This document shows positions 1-6,879 of a stretch of DNA of 13,953 nt, in pieces; within the stretch, counting starts at the first letter, position 1; each line of letters opens with the position of its first letter. Origin of the DNA: an uncultured Collinsella sp. Lineage in GTDB: Bacteria > Actinomycetota > Coriobacteriia > Coriobacteriales > Coriobacteriaceae. A program made the position numbers and the translations under genes. The notes beneath the pieces were generated by a model, which saw nothing but the letters and a program-made list of their open reading frames with translations, was not told the DNA's origin and ran no database searches. Location: positions 1 to 13,953 of the forward strand of contig CABVCJ010000050.1 of assembly GCA_902496845.1 (NCBI GenBank). The letters run 5' to 3'.

Positions 1-75
1 TGGTGGGGCGCGTTTCTAACGAAGCCGTAACGGCCGTTGGGGTCTTATATATGTCTGGACTCTCTATGCTCGCGC

Positions 76-104
76 TGGATAGACATCGCCAGAACGGGTA
101 TAGT
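76..104 (+). promoter_or_regulatory. Putative sigma70-type promoter of the phosphatidyltransferase operon
   Basis: A TGGATA element (76-81, 4 of 6 matches to TTGACA) and a TATAGT element (99-104) are separated by 17 bases. They lie about 37 bases before the GTG start at 141, with no other gene between. The site would drive the plus-strand operon 141-3942. It is called from sequence match only. Confidence 0.45.
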
Positions 105-140
105 ATCGAAAGTTTTGTCGTTTACCAGCGGGGGAGTCCT

Positions 141-845
141 GTGGGCATCAAAAAGAAGATCAAAAAGGAGCTTATCGGCACCTCCGATTACCCGTCGAAT
201 AAGATCTTTACGATCTCCAATTTCATTACCTTCACGCGCCTGATCCTCACGCTGGTCTTTCTATACCTGTTTGTGACGGATAACAATCGCGTCGTCGCCA
301 TCGTCATCTATGCCATCGCCGCCTCTACCGACTGGATGGACGGCCAGATCGCCCGTATGACCAAAACGGTCTCGTGGCTCGGCAAGGTTATGGATCCCAT
401 TTGCGACCGCGCGCTGCTGTTTACCGGCGTGCTGGGCCTGGTGGTTCGCGGCGAGCTTCCCATCTGGGTCTGCGTGCTCATCATCGGGCGCGATATCTAC
501 CTGGGCATCGGCACGCTCATCGTGCGCCATTATCACCGCCGTCCCATCGACGTAGTGTTTCCCGGCAAGATTGCCACGGCGCTGCTCATGACCGGTTTCT
601 CGCTCATGCTGCTGGGCTTTCCCACTGTGGATGGCTGGCATCTGCTGCCCGCTACGTTCACGGCCTTCCCGGGCCTCAACGGCAGCCCGGTACCGCTTGG
701 CATCTTCTTTGTGTACGGCGGCGTCATCTTCTCCATGCTCACCGCTGTCATCTATTCCGTTAAGGGTGGGGCGGCCATTAAACAGGCTGTCGCGCATCCC
801 GAGGACGAAGACATCGACTTTCTTAACCCCGAAATCGAAGACTAA
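141..845 (+). CDS. CDP-alcohol phosphatidyltransferase (PgsA/cardiolipin-synthase type)
   Basis: A membrane enzyme of phospholipid synthesis that transfers a phosphatidyl group from CDP-diacylglycerol to an alcohol, most likely glycerol-3-phosphate or phosphatidylglycerol. The full family signature is present: D64, D67, G68, A71, R72, G81, D85 and D89 in the spacing DxxDGxxAR-x8-GxxxDxxxD. A hydrophobic segment lies at about 34-62, and others follow at about 92-112, 135-155 and near the C-terminus. At 234 aa the length is normal for the family. I chose the GTG at 141 because a GGGGGAG ribosome site lies just before it and the reading frame upstream is hydrophilic and overlaps the promoter; the frame itself is open from base 3. 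It heads an operon with a GarA-like FHA protein, as pgsA2 lies near garA in mycobacteria. The exact acceptor alcohol cannot be told from sequence. Confidence 0.9.
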   Translation: MGIKKKIKKELIGTSDYPSNKIFTISNFITFTRLILTLVFLYLFVTDNNRVVAIVIYAIAASTDWMDGQIARMTKTVSWLGKVMDPICDRALLFTGVLGLVVRGELPIWVCVLIIGRDIYLGIGTLIVRHYHRRPIDVVFPGKIATALLMTGFSLMLLGFPTVDGWHLLPATFTAFPGLNGSPVPLGIFFVYGGVIFSMLTAVIYSVKGGAAIKQAVAHPEDEDIDFLNPEIED

Positions 846-911
846 GCCATTGGGGTATGATTACGTACAGTTCATTCTTTGCGGCATGTCCGCGTTAAGT
901 TAGGGGTTGTC

Positions 912-1346
912 ATGGACAACATGGTTAACAATATGCCTCAGAACGATAAGGCCTCAGACGCCACCTGCGTTTTCCGCGTTCCTTCGAGCGATGTCACCGT
1001 TCCCGACCTCATGGCCAACGTGCACATCACCGCACCCGTCTTATCTATCGTCAAAGGCCCTCAAACCGGTGCAGCCTTTGAGCTCGAGGATAATGTGACC
1101 ACCATCGGCCGCGATCCCGCCAACGGCATCTTCCTCAACGACATGACCGTGTCGCGTAGCCACGCGCGCATTATTCGCGAGGGTCTGGGTGCCCGCATCG
1201 AGGACCTGGGCTCGCTCAACGGTACGTGGGTTGATGGCGCCATCGTCAACGGCGCACCGCTGCACGATGGCTCTTCCGTCCAGATCGGTACGTTTACGCT
1301 CATCTACCACGAGAGCACGCCGGAGCGCATCGAAACCGGTGAGTAG
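912..1346 (+). CDS. FHA-domain protein, GarA/OdhI-like
   Basis: A small cytoplasmic phosphothreonine-binding regulator of 144 aa. The FHA domain spans about 43-133, with the expected G66-R67, S81-R82-S83-H84 and N103-G104 residues. The stretch IFLNDMTVSRSHA and the LGSLNGT block resemble mycobacterial GarA and corynebacterial OdhI. Those proteins bind and regulate 2-oxoglutarate-using enzymes and are switched off when the N-terminal ETTSVFR motif is phosphorylated and folds back on the FHA domain. Here the N-terminus carries DATCVFRVP (16-24), a single-Thr version of that motif. The ATG at 912 follows AGGGGT (902-907) at 4-5 bases; ATGs at 921 and 933 are possible alternatives. The stop is 3 bases before the MerR-type gene, so the two are probably cotranslated. 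FHA identity is certain; the GarA role is inferred from similarity and gene order. Confidence 0.9.
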   Translation: MDNMVNNMPQNDKASDATCVFRVPSSDVTVPDLMANVHITAPVLSIVKGPQTGAAFELEDNVTTIGRDPANGIFLNDMTVSRSHARIIREGLGARIEDLGSLNGTWVDGAIVNGAPLHDGSSVQIGTFTLIYHESTPERIETGE

Positions 1347-1349
1347 GGC

Positions 1350-2234
1350 ATGGCCGAACGCAATTATCTGAGTATCGGCCAGGTCGTCAATCTACTTCGA
1401 GGCGCATACCCCGATCTTTCGAACTCAAAAATTAGATTTCTCGAAGATGAGGGGCTCATCACCCCTCATCGCACGCCTAAGGGCTATCGTCAGTACTCCA
1501 AGGAGGACGTTGACCGCCTGGAGGTCATTCTGCACCTCCAGAAGACTCGCTACATGCCGCTCAACGTGATCAAGCAGCGCCTGGAAAACGCCACGGACCT
1601 GTCTACGCTCGCCTACGAGGTGGGCCTGTTGTCCGATGTTCCGCTCAAGACGGAACCCAAGGAGACTAAGCAAAAACTGCATCCCATCGAGACCATCCCC
1701 GATATGCTCGGCGTCGAGATCTCGTTTATCCGCTCCCTGGCCGAAAACGACCTCATTCGCATCATCAAGAGCCCGCAGAATCGCGAGCTTGTCGATGGCC
1801 GCGATTTCCCGATCATCCGCTATTGCTCCGAGCTTTCGCGCTTCCATATCGAGCCGCGCAACCTGCGCCAGTACGTATCGTCCGCAAACCGCGAGTCCTC
1901 GATGTTTGAGCAGGTTCTCGTGAGCATGCTCGGTATGGATACTTCCGACGACGAGCGCGATGCCAAGCTCGAGCGTGCATTTAAGAAGCTGCATGACCTC
2001 ACCGAGGGCGTCCATACCGCTCTGCTCAAGAACCGTGTATTCGAGTCACTCAACGCCGTGGTGGAGGATGCCGATATCGATGCCCTCGACGAGGAGATCG
2101 CACGCTCCGAGTCAACCAAGGCCAAAAGCGAAGAGACATCTACCTCCGCGGTCCCCGTGCGTGAGGAATCCCTCGTGCAGCCGCTCAAGGTTGTCGCCCC
2201 CTCACGCGCCGGCACCGCCAGCGCGGCCAAATAG
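1350..2234 (+). CDS. MerR-family transcriptional regulator (Rv1828-like)
   Basis: A DNA-binding regulator of 294 aa. Residues 6-80 form a MerR winged helix-turn-helix: SIGQVVNLL, then SKIRFLEDEGLI (26-37), then GYRQYSKEDVDRL (45-57). The long first loop (RGAYPDLSNS) and the SKIRFLE block match the Rv1828 branch that sits beside garA in actinobacteria, rather than metal- or drug-sensing MerR proteins. No effector-binding Cys cluster is visible. The middle (about 110-235) is a probable dimerization or second-domain region, and the last 45 residues are Ser/Glu/Ala-rich and probably disordered. The ATG lies 3 bases after the FHA stop; only a weak GTAGGG precedes it, so translational coupling is likely. 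Target genes are unknown. Confidence 0.88.
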   Translation: MAERNYLSIGQVVNLLRGAYPDLSNSKIRFLEDEGLITPHRTPKGYRQYSKEDVDRLEVILHLQKTRYMPLNVIKQRLENATDLSTLAYEVGLLSDVPLKTEPKETKQKLHPIETIPDMLGVEISFIRSLAENDLIRIIKSPQNRELVDGRDFPIIRYCSELSRFHIEPRNLRQYVSSANRESSMFEQVLVSMLGMDTSDDERDAKLERAFKKLHDLTEGVHTALLKNRVFESLNAVVEDADIDALDEEIARSESTKAKSEETSTSAVPVREESLVQPLKVVAPSRAGTASAAK

Positions 2235-2272
2235 ACGCTGCTACAAACCAGCCTCCCCTGAAAGGTCATGCC

Positions 2273-2803
2273 ATGTACGACTTCGAATCTCACATCGTCG
2301 ACATCCCCGACTATCCCGAGCCCGGAGTCATCTTTAAGGACATCACGCCGCTCTTTGGTAATCCCGAGGCGCTAAAGGCCATGGTTGATGCCCTGGCTGA
2401 GCATTTTGCCGGCATGGGCATCACCAAGGTCGTGGGTCCCGAGGCCCGCGGCTTTATGGTCGGCGTGCCCGTGGCCGTCGCCCTGGGCGCTGGCTTTGTG
2501 CCCGCACGCAAGCCGGGCAAGCTGCCGCGCAAGACGGTAAGCGAGAGCTACGAGCTCGAATATGGCACCGACTCTATCGAGATCCACGCCGATGCCATTA
2601 CCTCTAAAGATACCGTGTTGATTCTGGATGACTTGGTCGCGACGGGCGGAACCGTCGAGGCAACAGGTAAACTGGTGCGAGATATGGGCGCAAAGCTTGT
2701 GGGTTACGGTTGTATCCTCGAGCTTGCGTTTCTCAACCCGCGCGAGAAGCTCACGCCTTCCAACGAGGACGTTGAGCTCTTTAGCCTGGTAACGGTGGAC
2801 TAG
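2273..2803 (+). CDS. apt: Adenine phosphoribosyltransferase
   Basis: A purine salvage enzyme: adenine plus PRPP gives AMP plus pyrophosphate. The 176-aa protein has the typical opening (IPDYPEPGVIFKDITPLF, 11-28) and the phosphoribosyl-pyrophosphate loop VLILDDLVATGGT at 115-127, with both acidic residues D119-D120 and the TGGT turn. The GPEARGF segment (55-61) is also characteristic. Length is standard and no key residue is missing. GAAAGG at 2260-2265 precedes the ATG by 7 bases. An out-of-frame ATG at 2268 is ignored. It follows the MerR-type gene by 38 bases on the same strand and probably shares its transcript. Confidence 0.96.
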   Translation: MYDFESHIVDIPDYPEPGVIFKDITPLFGNPEALKAMVDALAEHFAGMGITKVVGPEARGFMVGVPVAVALGAGFVPARKPGKLPRKTVSESYELEYGTDSIEIHADAITSKDTVLILDDLVATGGTVEATGKLVRDMGAKLVGYGCILELAFLNPREKLTPSNEDVELFSLVTVD

Positions 2804-2835
2804 ACGTTACCCTTAGATACCGGAAAGGAAGCTCC

Positions 2836-3942
2836 ATGCGCACAGCAAACACGCATAAAAACATGGCACGCTGCGCTGCTACGGCAACCCTCGCTTGTGT
2901 TTTGGGCCTGGGCCTCGCGGCTCCTGCCTATGCCGATACCGCATCCGACCTTGCCGCCGCTCGTACCAAACTCGAGCAGATCGGCACGCAAACCCAGCAA
3001 ATTCATGAAGAACTCTCCGCACAGACGCAGGAGCTTGATCAGACTGCAGGCGAGATCACGCAAAAGCAGCAAGAGATTGCCGAGGGCCAGGCAAAGCTTT
3101 CGAGCTACGTTGCCGGTGAGTACAAGACCGGCGGTCTGAGTCTCCTTCAGGTTCTGACGGGCGTCGACGATCTGGGCGACATGCTCAACCGTCTGTTCTA
3201 TTACGGCAAGGTTTCCGACAAGCAGGCCCAGACCATTCAGGATGTCAAGGACCTTAAGCAGCAGCTCACCGATAAGCAGGCCGAGCAGGAGAAGAACGTC
3301 GCCGCGACGCAGAAGAAGGTCGACGAGCTCAACGCCCAGCAGGCTGAGGCCCAGAGTGTCGTGAGCTCCCTGGACTCCCAGCTGCAGGCCGAGCTTGCCG
3401 CCGAGGCTGAAGCCAACGCAGCACTTCAGGCCGGCATTAACGCCAGCACCGCCGAGAAGGCTACGGTGAGCAACGACACCGCCGGTACGACTGAGAACAC
3501 CAACGATGGCGGCAATACGCCCGCGCCCACTCCTACGCCCGCTCCGGCCCCTACGCCGCAGCCCGCCCCGGCTCCGGCTCCGGCTCCGACGCCTTCCGCA
3601 CCGAACCAGTCTGTTGACGGCGGCTCCGTTGTTTCGCGTGCCTACAGCAAGCTGGGTTGCGCTTATTCCTGGGGCGGCATTGGACCGGACAGCTTTGACT
3701 GCTCCGGTTTTGTAAGCTACTGTCTCACGGGCCGCTACTGCCGTCTGGGCACCACCGGCACCTTCATGGGTTGGACCCGCGTGTCCGACCCGCAACCGGG
3801 CGATGTCGTGGTTAACTCCTACCATACTGGCATCTATATCGGTAATGGTCAGATGATCCATGCTTCCGACTACAAGACGGGCGTCATCATCAGCTCCGTC
3901 GCAGCCGGCATGAACAACAACTACATTTTCGTGCGCTACTAA
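2836..3942 (+). CDS. Secreted NlpC/P60 peptidoglycan endopeptidase with coiled-coil N-terminus
   Basis: A probable cell-wall hydrolase that cuts stem peptides of peptidoglycan outside the cell. Domains in order: signal peptide 1-33, with a hydrophobic core at 15-29 and a likely cut after AYA; a Gln/Glu/Lys-rich coiled coil at about 35-205, of the kind found in PcsB/CwlO/RipC-type hydrolases; a Pro/Ala/Thr-rich linker at 228-256; and an NlpC/P60 domain at 263-368. Catalytic residues are C289 (in DCSGF), H330 (in YHTGIYIG) and probably H342 (in MIHAS). In relatives the coiled coil holds the enzyme inactive or docks it to FtsEX; that is family knowledge, and no ftsEX is in this window. GGAAAGGA precedes the start. 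It is the last gene of the plus operon, with a terminator 24 bases after the stop. Confidence 0.93.
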   Translation: MRTANTHKNMARCAATATLACVLGLGLAAPAYADTASDLAAARTKLEQIGTQTQQIHEELSAQTQELDQTAGEITQKQQEIAEGQAKLSSYVAGEYKTGGLSLLQVLTGVDDLGDMLNRLFYYGKVSDKQAQTIQDVKDLKQQLTDKQAEQEKNVAATQKKVDELNAQQAEAQSVVSSLDSQLQAELAAEAEANAALQAGINASTAEKATVSNDTAGTTENTNDGGNTPAPTPTPAPAPTPQPAPAPAPAPTPSAPNQSVDGGSVVSRAYSKLGCAYSWGGIGPDSFDCSGFVSYCLTGRYCRLGTTGTFMGWTRVSDPQPGDVVVNSYHTGIYIGNGQMIHASDYKTGVIISSVAAGMNNNYIFVRY

Positions 3943-3966
3943 GTCACTCTGTATAGCAAACGAATG

Positions 3967-4006
3967 TGAACCTCGTGGCCTTTGGGCTGCGAGGTTCATT
4001 TATTTG
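3967..4006 (+). terminator. Intrinsic terminator after the NlpC/P60 gene
   Basis: The 9-base arm 3967-3975 (TGAACCTCG) pairs perfectly with 3990-3998. The stem continues inward through two G-T pairs and three G-C pairs (3976-3980 with 3985-3989), closing on a TTTG loop. A T-rich tail, ATTTATTT, follows. It ends the plus-strand operon. Confidence 0.85.
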
Positions 4007-4036
4007 TGACCGTGCTCCATACATGACCCCAATGAG

Positions 4037-4053
4037 CTAGTTTTCAATACTAG
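4037..4053. promoter_or_regulatory. Paired CTAG motif upstream of the DegV promoter (possible operator)
   Basis: Two CTAG tetramers are separated by TTTTCAATA, just upstream of the DegV promoter. CTAG is scarce in GC-rich DNA. The CTAGTTTT half also occurs in front of the DUF1836 gene at 5711-5718. A shared regulator is a guess. Confidence 0.25.
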
Positions 4054-4060
4054 ATGCACG

Positions 4061-4088
4061 TTTCAAAGGTAAGCAAGATGGCTATAAT
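4061..4088 (+). promoter_or_regulatory. Promoter of the DegV gene
   Basis: A perfect TATAAT (4083-4088) lies 29 bases before the DegV ATG. A weak TTTCAA (-35, 4061-4066, 3 of 6 matches) lies 16 bases further up. The preceding gene ends in a terminator, so a promoter is needed here. Confidence 0.6.
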
Positions 4089-4117
4089 AAATGAGAAACA
4101 TCTAGAAAGGACCCTCT

Positions 4118-4984
4118 ATGAGCTGGGCACTTATCTCCGATTCGAGCTGCAACCTCCGCGATTGGCAACCGACCGCGCCCCATACCACCTTTGCATTTGC
4201 ACCCCTCAAAATTCGAGTGGGGGAGCGCGAGTTCGTCGATGACCTCACGCTCGATGTTCACGAACTCAATTGCGCCGTGCAGGCGGAGTCGAGCGCTTCT
4301 TCGAGCGCCTGTCCGAGCGTAGGCGAGTGGACCGAACTCTTTAGGCTTGCCGACAAGACGATTTGCATGCCCATCTCCGAGGGAGTCTCGGGAAGCTACA
4401 ATGCCGCGGCCACCGCACGTGACATGGTGCTTGCCGAGGAGCCGGACCGTCAGATTCATTTGGTTAACTCGCGAGCCGCAGGTGGCAAAATGGATTTGAT
4501 CTTCCTGCTGTTCGACCGCTATCTTGCAAGCAACCCAGATGCCTCCTTTGAGGACGCCTGCGCCTATTTCGATAGCTTGGAGCAGAACAGCAAGATCCTC
4601 TTTAGTTTGTGCAATTACGAAAACCTTGCGAAGGCCGGACGTATCCCTAAGGCGGCCGGCGTTATTGCTAACAAGCTCAATATCCGCATTTTGGGCACGG
4701 CGAGCGAAGCGGGCAAAATTGAACTCGTTGGTCACACCCGCGGCGAAAAGAAGATGCTCACCAAGATTGTCGACACCATGGAGGCCGAAGGCTTTACTGG
4801 CGGCGAGGTCGTAATCGACCATGTCGAAAATGAGGCGGGCGCCCAGGCACTTGCCAGCCGCATTGTGGAGCATTGGCCCGGTTCCAAGACCATCATCATG
4901 CCCTGCAACGGACTGGATTCATACTATGCCGAGATGCACGGGCTCATTATCGGCTACGGCATGGTCGTTGCTTCGGGCCGATAA
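4118..4984 (+). CDS. DegV-family (FakB-like) lipid-binding protein
   Basis: DegV proteins bind a single fatty acid; in Firmicutes the FakB members present it to the kinase FakA for phosphorylation before incorporation into phospholipid. The 288-aa length is typical. Family blocks seen are DSSC near the N-terminus (8-11), SSACPS (62-67, the equivalent of the usual TSQPS), SGSYNAA (91-97) and a region around LVNSRAAGG (115-123). The last block is atypical: MHGLIIGYGMV stands where many members have H-x-G-P-G, so ligand preference may differ. No fakA-like gene is nearby. AGAAAGGA (4104-4111) lies 6 bases before the ATG. It has its own promoter and converges with the DUF1836 regulator across a shared terminator. 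Membership is sound; fatty-acid binding is inferred from the family. Confidence 0.85.
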   Translation: MSWALISDSSCNLRDWQPTAPHTTFAFAPLKIRVGEREFVDDLTLDVHELNCAVQAESSASSSACPSVGEWTELFRLADKTICMPISEGVSGSYNAAATARDMVLAEEPDRQIHLVNSRAAGGKMDLIFLLFDRYLASNPDASFEDACAYFDSLEQNSKILFSLCNYENLAKAGRIPKAAGVIANKLNIRILGTASEAGKIELVGHTRGEKKMLTKIVDTMEAEGFTGGEVVIDHVENEAGAQALASRIVEHWPGSKTIIMPCNGLDSYYAEMHGLIIGYGMVVASGR

Positions 4985-5003
4985 AATCCAACTAAACAAA
5001 AAC

Positions 5004-5045
5004 ACGGGCGGGACAAAGTGTCTGATGACTCTTTGTCCCGCCCGT
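5004..5045. terminator. Two-way intrinsic terminator between DegV and DUF1836 genes
   Basis: A perfect 15-bp stem (5004-5018 with 5031-5045) closes a 12-base loop. It lies 20 bases after the DegV stop and 12 bases after the minus-strand DUF1836 stop. Read on the minus strand the stem is followed by GTTTTTGTTTAG, a good U tract; on the plus strand the tail is only CTTGT. The top of the stem, GACAAAG/CTTTGTC, recurs in the terminator at 8376-8424. Confidence 0.9.
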
Positions 5046-5057
5046 CTTGTACGTCGG

Positions 5058-5669
5058 CTAGCTATTAAACCCGTTGAACTTTAGGTAGCTCATTAGATAC
5101 GCCTTCGATACAAAAGACGATACCGCGCTGCGTACGAGCAGCGACTCGCGTGTGACCTGATGAGCCGTATCGGGTACAGGAACCTGCTCAATGGAAAAAG
5201 CCGCGCGAATCGATGCCTCGAGCTGATCAATCACATAATCAAAGGCGGTCGGTGCATCATAGCTCAGGCGCTGAATGTTAAAGAGTGCCTGAACCGCTGC
5301 GATGGGCAGCACCTGCTTAAAGATACAAATGGAGATGAGACGCGCAATCTGCTCGCGACCATATTGCTTTTTAACCGGAGCGGGAACGAGGCCGACCTTT
5401 ACGTAGTTATTGATCATCGATGGCGTAATGACGGGCTGCTCCACACAAATCGAAAGCGGCTCCATCCACTGCGCAACATATTCGATAACCTGATCACGAT
5501 AGAGCGATACGTTAGGCAGCTGGTCATAGCGCGGCAGGCTCAACGCGTTGAGTTTACGCACCGTATCGGACTGAATAAATGCATCCGGCAGCACCGTCGG
5601 CTGAATATCCTCCGGCTTAATGCCGACCGATGTGTCGGACATCGGGATAACATGTTTGACGTGGTTCAT
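5058..5669 (-). CDS. DUF1836 protein, predicted HTH transcriptional regulator
   Basis: A 203-aa protein of the DUF1836 family. The conserved block spans about 45-125: LPRYDQLPNVSLYRDQVIEYV, then VITPSMINNYVKVGLVPAPV, then GREQIARLISICIFKQVLPI. The TPSMINNYVKVGL segment resembles the recognition part of a MerR-like winged helix, so DNA binding is likely though unproven for the family. The first 40 residues are variable and the last 60 probably helical. I chose the ATG at 5669 because a GGAGG (minus strand, 5680-5676) lies 6 bases before it; the open frame extends upstream to 5798 but would cross the promoter and the trxB terminator. A CTAG-based inverted repeat lies just upstream and could be its own operator. 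It converges with the DegV gene. Confidence 0.8.
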   Translation of the reverse strand: MNHVKHVIPMSDTSVGIKPEDIQPTVLPDAFIQSDTVRKLNALSLPRYDQLPNVSLYRDQVIEYVAQWMEPLSICVEQPVITPSMINNYVKVGLVPAPVKKQYGREQIARLISICIFKQVLPIAAVQALFNIQRLSYDAPTAFDYVIDQLEASIRAAFSIEQVPVPDTAHQVTRESLLVRSAVSSFVSKAYLMSYLKFNGFNS

Positions 5670-5701
5670 CAGAGGCCTCCGTTCGTTTACTATATTGTAT
5701 T

Positions 5702-5714
5702 CTAGATAATCTAG
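5702..5714. promoter_or_regulatory. Inverted repeat upstream of the DUF1836 gene (possible operator)
   Basis: CTAGA and TCTAG form a 5-bp inverted repeat with a 3-base spacer, 33-45 bases before the DUF1836 start. Just downstream on the minus strand are TACAAT and TATAGT, candidate -10 elements without a clear -35. Autoregulation by the DUF1836 protein is a guess. Confidence 0.35.
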
Positions 5715-5737
5715 TTTTGCATACCACATTGCCGCTA

Positions 5738-5783
5738 AGTAAAAGTGGTTGGACAGCACATTGACGCACCGTCCAACCACTTT
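5738..5783 (-). terminator. Intrinsic terminator after thioredoxin reductase
   Basis: A perfect 13-bp stem (5742-5754 with 5771-5783) with a 16-base loop lies 40 bases after the trxB stop. On the minus strand the second arm runs into TTTTACTTA, a modest U tract. It separates trxB from the DUF1836 promoter. Confidence 0.8.
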
Positions 5784-5823
5784 GTTTAAAGATAGCAACC
5801 TTACATAAGATATATTATCGTAC

Positions 5824-6762
5824 TTATCCGCGTAGAAAAGCGTATGCGCTGGTAGCCGCTATGGCTCCGTCCGAAACGGCGGTCACAACTTGACGTAAAC
5901 GCTTGGAGCGGATATCGCCGGCGGCAAATAAGCCAGGCGTGCGGGTGGCCATCGATTCGTCGGTCACAATACCGCCGTCGGGCGCCAGATCTACCAGATG
6001 CTCTACAAGCTCGGTATGGGGCTGCGTGCCAGCAAAGACAAAAATGCCAAACGAACCAGGATCAAAGGACTCGGAATAAGTGCCACCCGTAGCGTTGTCC
6101 TTAAAGGTGATAGTCGTGGGCATGGCCTCGCCCGAAAGTTCCACAATACTAGTTTGGTACCTAACTGAAATATTATCTTTTGCGAGCACCTTTTGAACTA
6201 CGCCATCGGGAGCACGGAACTGATCGCGGCGCAAGACGATGCTCACGCTGCTGGCGATTTCTGACAAGAACAGGGCTTCCTCGCAGGCAGCATTACCGCC
6301 ACCGATGACAAAAACCTGCTTGCCGCGAAAGAACATGCCATCGCACGTCGCGCAATACGAAACGCCACGACCGCGATACGTATCCTCGCCAACAAAACCA
6401 GCAGATCGCGGCGTGGCACCCATGCAAGCGATAACACTCGAGGCCAGCGTATCGCCCATATCGTGATGCACCGTAAACAGCGCCGCATCCGCATCGTAAT
6501 CGATACCCGTAACCATGCTCCATGTAACCTGTGCTCCCAGGCCCTCTGCATGTTGCTGAAACCGCTCGCCGAGTTCGGCGCCACTCAAGAGCGGAATGCC
6601 CGGATAGTTCTCGACCTCATTGGTTGTGGCGATCTGTCCTCCCGACATGCCTTGCTCTATCACGGTCGTCGTTAGGTTGGCGCGCGCCGCGTAAATGGCT
6701 GCAGCATAGCCCGCAGGCCCGCCGCCGATAATCGCAACATCGATCGGCTGATGAGTAGTCAT
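5824..6762 (-). CDS. trxB: Thioredoxin reductase
   Basis: An FAD flavoenzyme that reduces thioredoxin with NADPH. The 312-aa length fits the low-molecular-weight bacterial class. The FAD-binding IIGGGPAG is at 11-18, the redox-active C137-A-T-C140 is followed by DG, the NADPH-binding GGGNAACEEA is at 154-163 and RRDQFRA at 178-184, and GLFAAGDIR is at 277-285. The RRDxFR block argues for NADPH rather than ferredoxin. C160 beside the nucleotide loop is an extra cysteine of no known role. I chose the ATG at 6762 because an AGGAGGT lies 6 bases upstream; the frame stays open to 6945 but would overlap the divergent gene. No thioredoxin gene is in view. It is divergent from the glycosyltransferase with 117 bases between, and ends in its own terminator. 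Confidence 0.95.
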   Translation of the reverse strand: MTTHQPIDVAIIGGGPAGYAAAIYAARANLTTTVIEQGMSGGQIATTNEVENYPGIPLLSGAELGERFQQHAEGLGAQVTWSMVTGIDYDADAALFTVHHDMGDTLASSVIACMGATPRSAGFVGEDTYRGRGVSYCATCDGMFFRGKQVFVIGGGNAACEEALFLSEIASSVSIVLRRDQFRAPDGVVQKVLAKDNISVRYQTSIVELSGEAMPTTITFKDNATGGTYSESFDPGSFGIFVFAGTQPHTELVEHLVDLAPDGGIVTDESMATRTPGLFAAGDIRSKRLRQVVTAVSDGAIAATSAYAFLRG

Positions 6763-6879
6763 GAAAAGACCTCCTGTCGAAAGATTGGCGTTCTTTGCGC
6801 TCATACCCAAATTTATGCGAACGTGACACTCATGCACTACAATGATTCTCTGTGAAACAAAGATGAAGGGGAGATATCG

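Noticed and set aside
1..30. A short open frame (WWGAFLTKP then stop) that could be the end of an upstream gene
   Set aside because: Only nine codons are visible and they match nothing I recognise; too little to call.
29..38. Perfect palindrome AACGGCCGTT near the window start
   Set aside because: Short palindromes of this kind are expected in GC-rich DNA, and nothing nearby supports an operator.
2800..3999. A 399-codon open frame on the minus strand opposite the NlpC/P60 gene
   Set aside because: It is the shadow of a gene with biased codon use; the plus-strand protein has a signal peptide, catalytic residues and a ribosome site, the minus frame has none.
6815..6843. A full promoter for the glycosyltransferase gene
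   Set aside because: TACAAT at 6838-6843 is a fair -10, but the nearest TTGACA-like sequence (GTGACA, 6823-6828) is only 9 bases away, so no complete promoter can be supported.
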